From an uncultured bacterium (GTDB lineage Bacteria; Bacillota; Bacilli; Lactobacillales; Lactobacillaceae), in contig CAJMLF010000026.1 of assembly GCA_905214235.1 (NCBI GenBank), forward strand, positions 1-24,658: a DNA stretch of 24,658 bases, read 5' to 3'. Every line of letters starts with the position of its first letter. Position 1 is the first letter of the stretch. The notes beneath the pieces were generated by a model that searched no databases, was not told the DNA's origin, and saw only the letters and a program-made list of their open reading frames with translations. Shown piece by piece: positions 7,772-15,402 of the stretch. A program made the translations under genes and the position numbers.

Positions 7772-7812
7772 GCGTTCTGTAAAACATCAGCAGTTTCACA
7801 GAACGCTTTTTT
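7772..7812 (+). terminator. Intrinsic terminator after mntH
   Basis: GCGTTCTGT (7772-7780) pairs perfectly with ACAGAACGC (7798-7806), followed by six T (7807-7812). This ends the 2754-7765 operon. There is no T-run on the minus strand, so any effect on the convergent ABC operon is uncertain. Confidence 0.9.
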
Positions 7813-7814
7813 AC

Positions 7815-8513
7815 TTAGTCCCGCCGCAATTGAAGGCGGTCGTTAAATACCTTAGTTAAAAAGAGGATAATTACAAAGTAGATCAGCCAGATAACCCAAG
7901 GGACCACCGGGTTACCGAAGATCCCAATCCACTGGTCGTTGTGGTTACTAATGAAGCCCACTTCCAGTAGCTTGATCAAGAGGCCCGCCATTGCCCACAT
8001 AATAATGATTAGGGCCACCGGGAGGCCAATCCCCACGATCCACTTCCACCGTCGGCTCAGGAGGCCGAAACCGTTACCGACCGCCTGGAAGGTCAGGGTG
8101 ACCGTCAGCAGGGTCAGGAAATGCTCAAGAAGCGTCCCTGCTCCCGGGAAGGGGTGGTTGGTTAAGGCCAGCAACTCGTCGACCACGTAGATCACCAGGG
8201 TTGCCAAAAACAGGGCCACAAACCGCCCCCGCCACATCGTCTTCCGGGAAATACCGTTCTGGATCGCCCACTTGAAGTCAACGTAGGGAGTGATCAGGAA
8301 GTAGATCATCAATACTGCCGAGATGAAGAAGGTCAAGTTCCCCGGAATCCCGCGGAGGGTGACTAGAAACGATTCCACGTTATGGTTGAAAATCAACCCG
8401 GCCAGGCTGACCAGGACCTCAACGCCAATCACCCAGGCCAGGGTAATCAACATGCCAATCCCCAGCCGGTGGAAGACGTTGGTCGTCACCATTTTCATCT
8501 TTGCGTTACTCAT
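7815..8513 (-). CDS. ABC transporter membrane subunit, YtrB-operon type
   Basis: This protein of about 232 residues has roughly six membrane helices and no soluble domain, ending with basic KVFNDRLQLRRD. It follows an ABC ATPase gene with an 8-bp overlap (ATGAGTAA, 8513-8506), so it is its probable membrane partner. The start at 8513 is preferred for this overlap; an in-frame ATG at 8528 would add five residues but has no ribosome binding site. No substrate-binding or extracellular protein is encoded nearby, which suggests an exporter or an envelope-stress/antimicrobial resistance transporter like other YtrA-controlled systems. Sequence alone does not name the substrate. Confidence 0.75.
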   Translation of the reverse strand: MSNAKMKMVTTNVFHRLGIGMLITLAWVIGVEVLVSLAGLIFNHNVESFLVTLRGIPGNLTFFISAVLMIYFLITPYVDFKWAIQNGISRKTMWRGRFVALFLATLVIYVVDELLALTNHPFPGAGTLLEHFLTLLTVTLTFQAVGNGFGLLSRRWKWIVGIGLPVALIIIMWAMAGLLIKLLEVGFISNHNDQWIGIFGNPVVPWVIWLIYFVIILFLTKVFNDRLQLRRD

Positions 8514-9375
8514 TGTTCGTGCCCCCATTCGTTAAGTAGATAAACAAGTGTTGTAGGTCGTAGTGGCCAATCTTAACCCGGTCCGGAAGTACCCGCTGGT
8601 CGTCAAGCTGGTCATAGACGTAGGCCGTCTTGACGTTGCCCAGCTCATCCGTGGTCAGGACCCGTAGACCGTTCGTGTACTCGTCAACATCCTTGGCCGG
8701 CCCACTGATTGTGTAGGCCTTGTTCAGCATTGCCTGGACGTCCCCTTCTTCGACCAGGTGGTGGTCATTAATAATGAAGACGTGTTCGACAACCTGTTGG
8801 ATTTCATCAATCAGGTGGGTCGATAAGACGAAGGTCCGTGGCTTGTTCTGGTAGGTCTTGATCAGTTCCTTGTAGAAAATGTCCCGGTGGTTAGCGTCCA
8901 GCCCCAGGACGGGCTCATCCAATAGGACGTAAGCCGCATTTACGCTAAGGGCTACGGTCAGCTTGGCCGCGGTCTGCAGACCAGTCGAGAGGTTACCCAG
9001 CTGGGCGGTACTTGGTACACCGAACTCCTTGAGCAGGCGGTCCGCATTCTGGTAGTCAAAGCCCCCGTATGATTCGTCGGCCATGTCAAACATCCGCCGC
9101 ACCGTTATCCGCTTCGGGTATAAGTTAGCTTCACTCATCAGGTAAAACTGCCCTAAGACCGCATCGTTGTCTCGGCCGTCCTGATCACCGAGCTTGATTG
9201 CCCCCGCGGTCGGGAAGATCCGGCTGGTGATGATGTTTAGTAAAGTCGACTTCCCCGCACCATTGCGTCCCAAGAGGCCATAAATTTTCCCCGGTGCCAG
9301 GTCAAATGACAGGTCATCTAAAATTACCTGGTGGCCGTACCGCTTGGTAATGTGGTCAATGCGTAATTGTTCCAT
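8506..9375 (-). CDS. ABC transporter ATP-binding protein
   Basis: This 289-residue ATPase has Walker A GRNGAGKST (36-44), signature LSTGLQTAAKL, Walker B VLLDEPVLGLD and the switch histidine in STHLIDE. A C-terminal extension of about 80 residues follows the nucleotide-binding domain, as in other drug- or lantibiotic-type ABC ATPases. The ATG at 9375 has GAGGCGAG just upstream; the longer frame would start with TTG at 9393. The gene overlaps the end of the GntR regulator by 20 bp and the membrane subunit by 8 bp, so the three are one operon. It powers the transporter whose membrane part is at 7815-8513. Confidence 0.9.
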   Translation of the reverse strand: MEQLRIDHITKRYGHQVILDDLSFDLAPGKIYGLLGRNGAGKSTLLNIITSRIFPTAGAIKLGDQDGRDNDAVLGQFYLMSEANLYPKRITVRRMFDMADESYGGFDYQNADRLLKEFGVPSTAQLGNLSTGLQTAAKLTVALSVNAAYVLLDEPVLGLDANHRDIFYKELIKTYQNKPRTFVLSTHLIDEIQQVVEHVFIINDHHLVEEGDVQAMLNKAYTISGPAKDVDEYTNGLRVLTTDELGNVKTAYVYDQLDDQRVLPDRVKIGHYDLQHLFIYLTNGGTNNE

Positions 9376-9739
9376 CGTTCTCGCCTCGCTCAATTAGTTC
9401 TAGTAAGTGCCCTTTCGTGATTCCTAACTTGTGGGCCTCAACTAAGAGTCGCTTGATGTAGTCGTTATAAAAGCTGTCCTTGCGTGCCTGCATGATCTTG
9501 TCCTGCGCGCCCGGCGCTACAAACATCCCCCGGCCCCGCCGCTTTTCAACCAGGCCCTTGTCAACCAGCATGTTCATCCCCTTCAGGACGGTCGCCGGGT
9601 TGATATGGAGTTGGGCCGAAAGCTGGGTCGTCGACGGGATCTGGCTGCCTTCCGTAAAGCCGCCGGTGAAGATCATCTCTTCTAGCTGAGCCGCAATCTG
9701 CTGGTACAGCGGTGCGGACTCGTCAAATTGTAACTGCAC
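9356..9739 (-). CDS. GntR-family transcriptional regulator, YtrA subfamily
   Basis: This 127-residue regulator has an N-terminal winged helix-turn-helix (PLYQQIAAQLEEMI ... GSQIPSTTQLSAQLHINPATV) and only a short C-terminal helical part, as in the YtrA subfamily that controls ABC transporters. It starts with GTG at 9739 after GGGGAGGTG. It is the first gene of the regulator-ATPase-permease operon. An inverted repeat touching its own -10 (9766-9789) suggests autorepression, relieved by a ligand or cell-envelope stress. The inducer is unknown. Confidence 0.9.
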   Translation of the reverse strand: MQLQFDESAPLYQQIAAQLEEMIFTGGFTEGSQIPSTTQLSAQLHINPATVLKGMNMLVDKGLVEKRRGRGMFVAPGAQDKIMQARKDSFYNDYIKRLLVEAHKLGITKGHLLELIERGENDGTITH

Positions 9740-9765
9740 AGGAGCACCTCCCCTTCGTTAGTTAT

Positions 9766-9817
9766 TTAGTTAATTACTTATGTAACTAAGTATATAAACA
9801 ACATACTAAAAAAGCAA
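9766..9817 (-). promoter_or_regulatory. Promoter and inverted-repeat operator of the GntR-ABC operon
   Basis: On the minus strand a -35 TTGCTT (9817-9812), a 17-bp spacer and a -10 TATACT (9794-9789) are present. Immediately downstream is a perfect inverted repeat, TTAGTTA (9789-9783) and TAACTAA (9772-9766), with a 10-bp spacer. The -35 lies in the descending arm of the upstream terminator. The placement fits autorepression by the YtrA-type regulator. Confidence 0.6.
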
Positions 9818-9839
9818 GCAGAAATTACTGCTTGCTTTT
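9808..9839 (-). terminator. Intrinsic terminator of the AKR-PAP2-helicase operon
   Basis: Read leftward, GCAAGCAG and CTGCTTGC (9835-9828 and 9821-9814) form an 8-bp perfect stem, extended by A-T pairs, with loop TAATTT and a T-run. It begins inside the stop codon of the helicase gene. Its second arm is also the -35 region of the next operon. Confidence 0.85.
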
Positions 9840-12687
9840 AATTTTCAAATAGGAGACGCCGCAGCCGCGTTACCAGCGGGTGGGTCAGGACCAGGTCCAT
9901 GCCGACCGCCGGCTTGCGCTTAGCCCCTAGCTCCTCTTCCCTGGCCGAACCCGGCTGAATTTTGGCCGGGCCCAGGTAGTAGAACTGCTTTCCCACCGCG
10001 TCGCTGCGTTTGACAAAGAGGTGGATTTTGACCTTCCCGGACAGGAGGCGCTGGACCTCCGGCGAAGAGAGGTGACGGGGACTCCGCGTGTACCAGCGCA
10101 GGGACTGGCCGTTCTGCAGCTGGTTGTCATAAATGGCGTTGCGCTGCTGGTCGTCGTCCTTGTGGTAGGTGATGAAGATCGGGCACTCGCGCTCGCCAAC
10201 CCTGTAGCCATACAGCGGTGCGCCGACGTCCAGGGGCCAGTTCAACAGCCGGCAGACGTCCTTGCGGTCATACTGGCGGTAGAGGGTGAACTGCTGGTGG
10301 GCGTCGTAGCCCTTGCTCAAGGCCAGACCGGTGGCGACGGCGTCTTCAAAGAGGCGGTGGAAAAGCGCATTGCTCTTTAAAGCGGCTGCCAAGCTGGGCA
10401 CGAAGACGTAATCCACCAGGTCAGGGTGGGCAATGAGGGACTGGCCCCCGTAAACCGCCCGCTTGATCCTCTTCCCGGCCTTGACGTCAAAGAAGGCCAG
10501 GCTGAGAATATCGTCAATTGATCTTAAGACATCGCTATCCACGTAGGCCCCACGCTCACGGAGGGCTGCGCTAAGGTGTTCCTGACTGCAGCGGTGGTCG
10601 GGCGCGTCTAGCAAAAGCTGCAAGAGGACCAGCTCATGGGGCCGCTTGCCATTAAGGAGCTCCTTGGTGACGAAGGTCAGGACCGCGTTTTCACCGGCCG
10701 TCAGCTCGACTGGCTCACCGACCTTTTGGAGAAAGGAACCGTAGTTAGCTAATCGACTGTTGGTGGCGAAAACCAGGGGTGAAACCGACCCGTAGCGGTA
10801 AAAGTCCACCAGCATCGGGACCCGACCCAGCCGGTGGCGGAGGTCCTGGTAGGCCTGACGGAGTTCGTGCATCGAATCCAGCTTGACTTTTTCGAGTGAC
10901 TGGAGGATCCGGGCAGCCGCAACCCGGCGGAAGTTGATGGTCGACACACCAATTGCCGGCGGCAGGAGAGTTTCCTGGCGGGCCCGGTCAACCTGCCGGC
11001 TCGTGTCGTGGTTCAGGGCCAGGGGAATCAGGAAGTTATTCTGGTAGTTGCCGATGAAGTCCAGGACGGTTACGTATTCCTTTCCCGGATACTTTCTAAG
11101 CCCCCGCCCCAGTTGCTGGATGAAGACAACTGCCGACTGGGTGTTTCTGAGCATGACCACCTGGTTTAACGACGGGATGTCAACCCCCTCGTTGAAGAGG
11201 TCCACGGTAATGATGTACTCAATCTTACCGGCTTCTAGTTGGTGGACCACGGACTGGCGACGGGCCCCACTGTCCGTGTTGGTCAGGGCGACTGCCGGGT
11301 GCCCAGCTGCGCTGAATTTAACCGCTAGTTCACGCGCTTCTTTCTGCCGGGAGCAAAATACCAGCCCCCGGGCCCGGTCGCCACAGTAGCCGTAGTAGTC
11401 CATCTGGTCCAGGATGTACTTGACCCGCTGGTCAGCCACCAGGTAACGGAGGTCACTGGTCTCGGTAATCACCGTCCCGTCACGTTCGTAGTCCTGAATG
11501 CCAACGTAGTGAAACGGCGCCAGCATCCCCGCATCCAGGGCCGCTCTCAGGCGGATTTCGTAGGCCAGGTGGTAGTCAAAGAGCGCATAGACGTCCTGCT
11601 TATCCATCCGTTCCGGGGTGGCGGTCATCCCCAGCCAGAATTGCGGCCGGAAGTGGTCAAAAACCCGCTGGTAGCTAGGGGCCGCTGCCCGGTGGGCCTC
11701 GTCAACCAGGATGTAATCAAAGGTCTTGGGGCCCAACTGCTTGAGGGTGGTCGGCTGGCTGAGGGTCTGGACAGTTGCAAATAAGTACTTGGCGTCCCAG
11801 TCGTGACGGTTCCCCGTCAGCAGGCCGTAGTCACTGGCCGGGCCCCCGATGACCCGGCGGAAGCTCTGCAGTGACTTTTTGGCAATCTGTTCCCGATGAA
11901 CCAGGTAGAGGAAGCGGTGCGGGCGGAAGTTGCGGACGGCAAACGCCCCCAGGTAGGTCTTCCCCGTCCCGGTTGCCGAAACGACCAGTCCCCGGTGGGC
12001 GCCCGCCGCTACGAGCTCGTGTAATGCGGCCAGGGCCGGACGCTGCATCTGGTTAGGCTTGATGGGCTGCTGGTGCTTACTGGACGTGACGGTCGGCCGG
12101 ATTGGGGCCCGCCACCGCTGCCGGTAGTCTTGTAGCCAGGCCGCGTCTAATGGCTGGCTGTGGCGGTTTAACTCAGCTAGTTGGGCGGTGACCTGGGCCG
12201 TTAGCCCGGCGTTTCCCCGCGAGCTGACCTTTAGTGACCACTCCACGTTCTGCAAAAGGGCCGCCCGGGTGAAGTTGGCGCTACCGATGATGGCGGTCTG
12301 AAAATCACCGTGGTCAAAGAGGTAGCCCTTGGCGTGGAAGCCCGCCTGGTCAACGATTTTGACGGTCAGGTTTGGAATCTTGGCCAGCTCCGTAAACACC
12401 TGGGGACGGTTGAAGCCTAGGTAGTCACTGGTCAGGATGGTTCCGGTGATCCTCTGGTCAGCTAGGTCGGCCATTACCGCCTTAAACGGTACGAGCATGT
12501 CCAACGTGATAAAGGCCACCGCCCAGGTAAAACCCTGGCAGTGCTGGAGCTCGTCCTGAACCACCTGCCAGATGGTCCCCGCCTGGTTGTTGGCCAGCAG
12601 CTGGGGTGTCAACAGCTCGTGACCGGGGTAGTCCTGACTGTACAGGCCGTTTAGAATTGCGTTTTTAAATACCGTCTGCTTATCCAT
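9838..12687 (-). CDS. PLD-domain / DEAH helicase / DUF3427 protein
   Basis: This 949-residue multidomain protein starts with a phospholipase-D-like HKD nuclease module: HAKGYLFD (118-125) and GSANFTRAAL. It continues with a superfamily-2 helicase: Walker A SATGTGKT, DEAH in ILVDEAHRAA, motif III GMTATPERMD, then a C-terminal RecA domain with EGVDIPSLNQ and QQLGRGLRK. The last 400 residues fit DUF3427. It is predicted to act on DNA or RNA ends with ATP; proteins of this architecture are widespread in Firmicutes and some lie in defence islands, but the role here is not known. The ATG at 12687 is used because AGGAG is 6 nt upstream; a GTG at 12708 is less likely. The PAP2 stop codon overlaps this ribosome binding site. 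Confidence 0.88.
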   Translation of the reverse strand: MDKQTVFKNAILNGLYSQDYPGHELLTPQLLANNQAGTIWQVVQDELQHCQGFTWAVAFITLDMLVPFKAVMADLADQRITGTILTSDYLGFNRPQVFTELAKIPNLTVKIVDQAGFHAKGYLFDHGDFQTAIIGSANFTRAALLQNVEWSLKVSSRGNAGLTAQVTAQLAELNRHSQPLDAAWLQDYRQRWRAPIRPTVTSSKHQQPIKPNQMQRPALAALHELVAAGAHRGLVVSATGTGKTYLGAFAVRNFRPHRFLYLVHREQIAKKSLQSFRRVIGGPASDYGLLTGNRHDWDAKYLFATVQTLSQPTTLKQLGPKTFDYILVDEAHRAAAPSYQRVFDHFRPQFWLGMTATPERMDKQDVYALFDYHLAYEIRLRAALDAGMLAPFHYVGIQDYERDGTVITETSDLRYLVADQRVKYILDQMDYYGYCGDRARGLVFCSRQKEARELAVKFSAAGHPAVALTNTDSGARRQSVVHQLEAGKIEYIITVDLFNEGVDIPSLNQVVMLRNTQSAVVFIQQLGRGLRKYPGKEYVTVLDFIGNYQNNFLIPLALNHDTSRQVDRARQETLLPPAIGVSTINFRRVAAARILQSLEKVKLDSMHELRQAYQDLRHRLGRVPMLVDFYRYGSVSPLVFATNSRLANYGSFLQKVGEPVELTAGENAVLTFVTKELLNGKRPHELVLLQLLLDAPDHRCSQEHLSAALRERGAYVDSDVLRSIDDILSLAFFDVKAGKRIKRAVYGGQSLIAHPDLVDYVFVPSLAAALKSNALFHRLFEDAVATGLALSKGYDAHQQFTLYRQYDRKDVCRLLNWPLDVGAPLYGYRVGERECPIFITYHKDDDQQRNAIYDNQLQNGQSLRWYTRSPRHLSSPEVQRLLSGKVKIHLFVKRSDAVGKQFYYLGPAKIQPGSAREEELGAKRKPAVGMDLVLTHPLVTRLRRLLFEN

Positions 12688-12695
12688 TTCTTCTC

Positions 12696-13193
12696 CTAAA
12701 ATAACCACAAAAGGGCCCCGCAGACGAGCCCGGCCGCCATTCCGGCCAGGACATCTTTGGGGTAGTGAACACCACCGACGACCCTAATCAGGGCCAAGAG
12801 GACCGTTAAAAACACCAGGAATACGCCGAGCGGCCACCAGACCCGGCAGGCCACCATGGCAATCGTCATGGCCGAGAAGACATGGCGACTGGGAAAGGAA
12901 TCGCCCGTCTTCTCCCGGCTGATCAGGGGACGAAGCGGCCACTGTTCGTACGGCCGGGGGGCATTGAGGCGGTTGCGGGCCAGGCTCAAAAGCACAAAGC
13001 CCACCCCCGGCACCACGATAATTGGCCAGGCAGTTCCGTGCCGGGTCCAGACCTGTTCGCCGACCATTCCCAGGTAGGCCAGGTACATGAGGGCCTCAAT
13101 GGCCCGGTTAGTCAGGCGTAGCGCGGTGACAAGGCGTGGGTGCTTTCTGAAGGGGGCGCTGATTCTTTGGTAAAAGTGCTGGTAGTCCTGCAT
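12696..13193 (-). CDS. PAP2-family membrane phosphatase
   Basis: This protein of about 165 residues carries the three PAP2 signatures: RNRLNAPRP, FPSRHVFSA (PSGH variant with Arg) and IRVVGGVHYPKD with the catalytic His. Several membrane helices surround them. It probably dephosphorylates a lipid or undecaprenyl pyrophosphate at the membrane surface. The ATG at 13193 begins two bases after the stop of the aldo/keto reductase gene (TAATAATG), so translation is likely coupled; a longer GTG start at 13238 would lie within that gene and has no spaced ribosome binding site. The helicase gene follows after 8 bp. Confidence 0.85.
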   Translation of the reverse strand: MQDYQHFYQRISAPFRKHPRLVTALRLTNRAIEALMYLAYLGMVGEQVWTRHGTAWPIIVVPGVGFVLLSLARNRLNAPRPYEQWPLRPLISREKTGDSFPSRHVFSAMTIAMVACRVWWPLGVFLVFLTVLLALIRVVGGVHYPKDVLAGMAAGLVCGALLWLF

Positions 13194-13195
13194 TA

Positions 13196-14146
13196 TTACG
13201 GAAGCTTGTTTCCAGCGGCCAGGTAGAGGTCGTACCACTCCTGCTTGGTCAGCTGGACGTCGCTACCGGCGGCACTGTCAGTGATGTGAGCCGGGGTCAT
13301 GGTGCCGATTAGGACTTGCATGTGGGCCGGGTGACGAAGAATCCAGGCCACCGCAATGGCGTTTTTCGAAACCTGGTACTTATCGGCCAGCTTGGCCAGG
13401 ACCGCGTTCAGCTGGGGGAACTGGTCATTGTTAATGAAGGTTCCGGCAAAGGTTCCGTACTGGAATGGTGACCAGGTCTGGATGGTCAGCTTGTGGAGGC
13501 GGCAGTATTCAAGCAGGCCACCATCACGGTTAGTGGCCCCGTCGTCGGTCATGTTGGTGTGGAGGCCAAAGTCAATCATCCCGGTATGCTTGAGGCCAAA
13601 CTGGAGCTGGTCAACCAGCAGGCGTTGGTCAAGGGACGCCTGGAGGAGGTCAATCTGGGCCGGGTTAAAGTTAGAAACACCGAAGTGGCGCACCTTCCCG
13701 CTGGCCTGGAGTTCGTCAAAGGCCGCCGCAATCTCGTCTGGGTCCATCAGCGGGTCCGGCCGGTGGATTACAAAGGAATCGAGGTAGTCAATCCCCATTC
13801 GCTGGAGGATCCCGTCAACGGCAGCAATCAGGTGGTCCTTCGACGAATCGTAGCGGGTAATCTGGTTCCCGTCAGCGTACAGGCCCCCCTTTGATTGGAT
13901 AAAGAAGTCCTCCCGGGACAGGCCGCTGCGCTTGAAGGCCTGACCAAAGTGGATTTCCGAAGACCCCCGCCCTAACTTGGGGTCGTTACCATAGATGTCT
14001 GCCGAGTCAATGAAGTTGATCCCGGCTTCGTGGGCCGCCTGCAGGGCTGCGGCGCATTTTTCAACGGGGAGGGTCCCCATCCGCATGATTCCCAGGGCCA
14101 CGTTAGACGCCTGCCAATTTGTTCCACCAATTTTAACTGACCGCAT
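13196..14146 (-). CDS. Aldo/keto reductase
   Basis: This 316-residue NADPH-dependent TIM-barrel oxidoreductase resembles YdhF-type aldo/keto reductases. The catalytic tetrad is visible: Asp47 and Tyr52 (FIDSADIYG), Lys86 (QSKGG) and His128 (VIHRPD). C-terminal NAIAVAWILRHP and the loop around MQVLIGTMTP fit cofactor binding. The ATG at 14146 is 8 nt from AAGGAG; a GTG three codons upstream overlaps that site. It is first in the operon with PAP2 and helicase genes, and is transcribed divergently from an EamA transporter. The substrate is unknown. Confidence 0.92.
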   Translation of the reverse strand: MRSVKIGGTNWQASNVALGIMRMGTLPVEKCAAALQAAHEAGINFIDSADIYGNDPKLGRGSSEIHFGQAFKRSGLSREDFFIQSKGGLYADGNQITRYDSSKDHLIAAVDGILQRMGIDYLDSFVIHRPDPLMDPDEIAAAFDELQASGKVRHFGVSNFNPAQIDLLQASLDQRLLVDQLQFGLKHTGMIDFGLHTNMTDDGATNRDGGLLEYCRLHKLTIQTWSPFQYGTFAGTFINNDQFPQLNAVLAKLADKYQVSKNAIAVAWILRHPAHMQVLIGTMTPAHITDSAAGSDVQLTKQEWYDLYLAAGNKLP

Positions 14147-14178
14147 TTCAGTCACTCCTTTTGTACAAACTTATTTAA

Positions 14179-14262
14179 ATTATACTTCAAAGGTGGGGCC
14201 GCTTAAAGAAAGTACTTTCTGGTCACGAACGGGTTCAAATTTCTGCTCAGAAATGTTATATT
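14179..14262. promoter_or_regulatory. Divergent promoters with two palindromes
   Basis: Leftward: -35 TTTAAG (14207-14202), 17 bp, -10 TATAAT (14184-14179) for the aldo/keto reductase. Rightward: -35 TTCAAA (14234-14239), 17 bp, -10 TATATT (14257-14262) for the EamA gene. A perfect 14-bp palindrome AGAAAGTACTTTCT (14207-14220) abuts the leftward -35. A second dyad, TTTCTG-CT-CAGAAA (14240-14253), fills the rightward spacer. A shared regulator of both genes is inferred. Confidence 0.55.
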
Positions 14263-14291
14263 GCTGGAAAACTATTGAGGAGGCTGATTAG

Positions 14292-15212
14292 ATGAGTAAG
14301 CAAACGAAGGGAATCCTACTGGCCGCGGGTGGGGCGTCCCTCTGGGGAATTTCGGGGGCCGCGGCCCAGTACCTTTTTTCCACCACCACGATTTCCAACA
14401 CCTGGCTGGTTAGTATCCGTCTCCTGGTGGCCGGCGTCCTCCTCACCCTGTGGAGCCTGCTCAAATTCCCCCACCAGGTCAAGCAGGTAATCAGCAGCCG
14501 CTTCAACCTGAAGTTCCTGGTCCTCTTTGCGGTCCTGGGGATGATGAACTCCCAATTAACCTACTTTCTGGCAATCAAGTACAGTAACGCGCCCACTGCG
14601 ACCGTCATCCAGTACCTCCAGCCGGTCTTCATCATCCTCTGGCTGGCGCTTGCTAACCGCCAGTGGCCCCGGCGGCTGGACTGCATCAGCATCCTGATTG
14701 CCCTGGTGGGAACCTTCTTTCTGGCAACGGGCGGTCACCTGAACCAGCTGGCCCTAACCCCAACGGCCCTCTTCTGGGGAATCTGGTGTGCGGTTGCCGC
14801 GGCCCTTTACACCCTGTTGCCCCGACCCCTACTACAGAAGTTCGATGCCCTGATCGTCTGTGGGCTGGCCATGCTGATCAGTGGGGTCCTCCTTTTGCCA
14901 TGGTTGGTAACTACCCCACTGCCGCACCTGAGCACCTGGGATTGGGTCCTCATCGCCTACATCGTCATTGGGGGCACGATGTTTGCCTACACCCTCTTTT
15001 TGCAGAGTATTCGGTATATCTCACCGGCAGCCACGGGAATTCTGAGCGCCTTTGAGCCTTTGGTGGCCACCCTGCTTGCGGTGACCCTGCTGGGGACCCG
15101 CCTCACGCTGGCGGCGGTTTGCGGTTCGTTATTGATCCTGCTTACCACCTTCTTGCAGGCAATCCCTTTCCAGAAGTTCAAGACCTTCATCCACTTCCCG
15201 CATTTAAAATAA
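14292..15212 (+). CDS. EamA/DMT-superfamily transporter
   Basis: This 306-residue protein has about ten membrane helices in two EamA repeats, the layout of the drug/metabolite transporter superfamily (amino acid, nucleotide-sugar or metabolite exporters). The first repeat starts GILLAAGGASLWGISGAAAQYLF and the second near LFWGIWCAVAAALYTLLPRPLL. GAGGAGG lies 9 bp upstream of the ATG. It is alone in its transcription unit, divergent from the aldo/keto reductase, and is followed by a hairpin. The substrate cannot be told from sequence. Confidence 0.9.
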   Translation: MSKQTKGILLAAGGASLWGISGAAAQYLFSTTTISNTWLVSIRLLVAGVLLTLWSLLKFPHQVKQVISSRFNLKFLVLFAVLGMMNSQLTYFLAIKYSNAPTATVIQYLQPVFIILWLALANRQWPRRLDCISILIALVGTFFLATGGHLNQLALTPTALFWGIWCAVAAALYTLLPRPLLQKFDALIVCGLAMLISGVLLLPWLVTTPLPHLSTWDWVLIAYIVIGGTMFAYTLFLQSIRYISPAATGILSAFEPLVATLLAVTLLGTRLTLAAVCGSLLILLTTFLQAIPFQKFKTFIHFPHLK

Positions 15213-15230
15213 CGGAGTCGGGAAGGATAA

Positions 15231-15277
15231 CGGCCTTCAGTGTCCGAAAGAATCCGCACGCTGAAGGCCGCTTTATA
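15231..15277 (+). terminator. Hairpin after the EamA gene
   Basis: CGGCCTTCAG (15231-15240) and CTGAAGGCCG (15261-15270) form a perfect 10-bp stem. The following CTTTATATT is a weak T-run, so termination may be partial. Confidence 0.6.
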
Positions 15278-15340
15278 TTCCCCCCTCGTTAGTCCACAAA
15301 ATGTGCAATTCATCCCACATCCAATCATTTATTTTTGCAA

Positions 15341-15373
15341 TGTAAGCGCTACAATTACTTTGATATGATCAAA
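15341..15373 (+). promoter_or_regulatory. Near-cre site and dyad upstream of the YczE-type gene
   Basis: TGTAAGCGCTACA (15341-15353) differs from a catabolite-responsive element only by lacking one base in the right arm. TTTGAT-ATG-ATCAAA (15359-15373) is a perfect 6-bp inverted repeat that overlaps the likely -10 TATGAT (15364-15369). Both are upstream of the gene at 15403, whose exact -35 is unclear. Control by CcpA is a possibility, not shown. Confidence 0.4.
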
Positions 15374-15402
15374 TTTGAACGATTTTTTGCGGAGGTGGAC
15401 TT

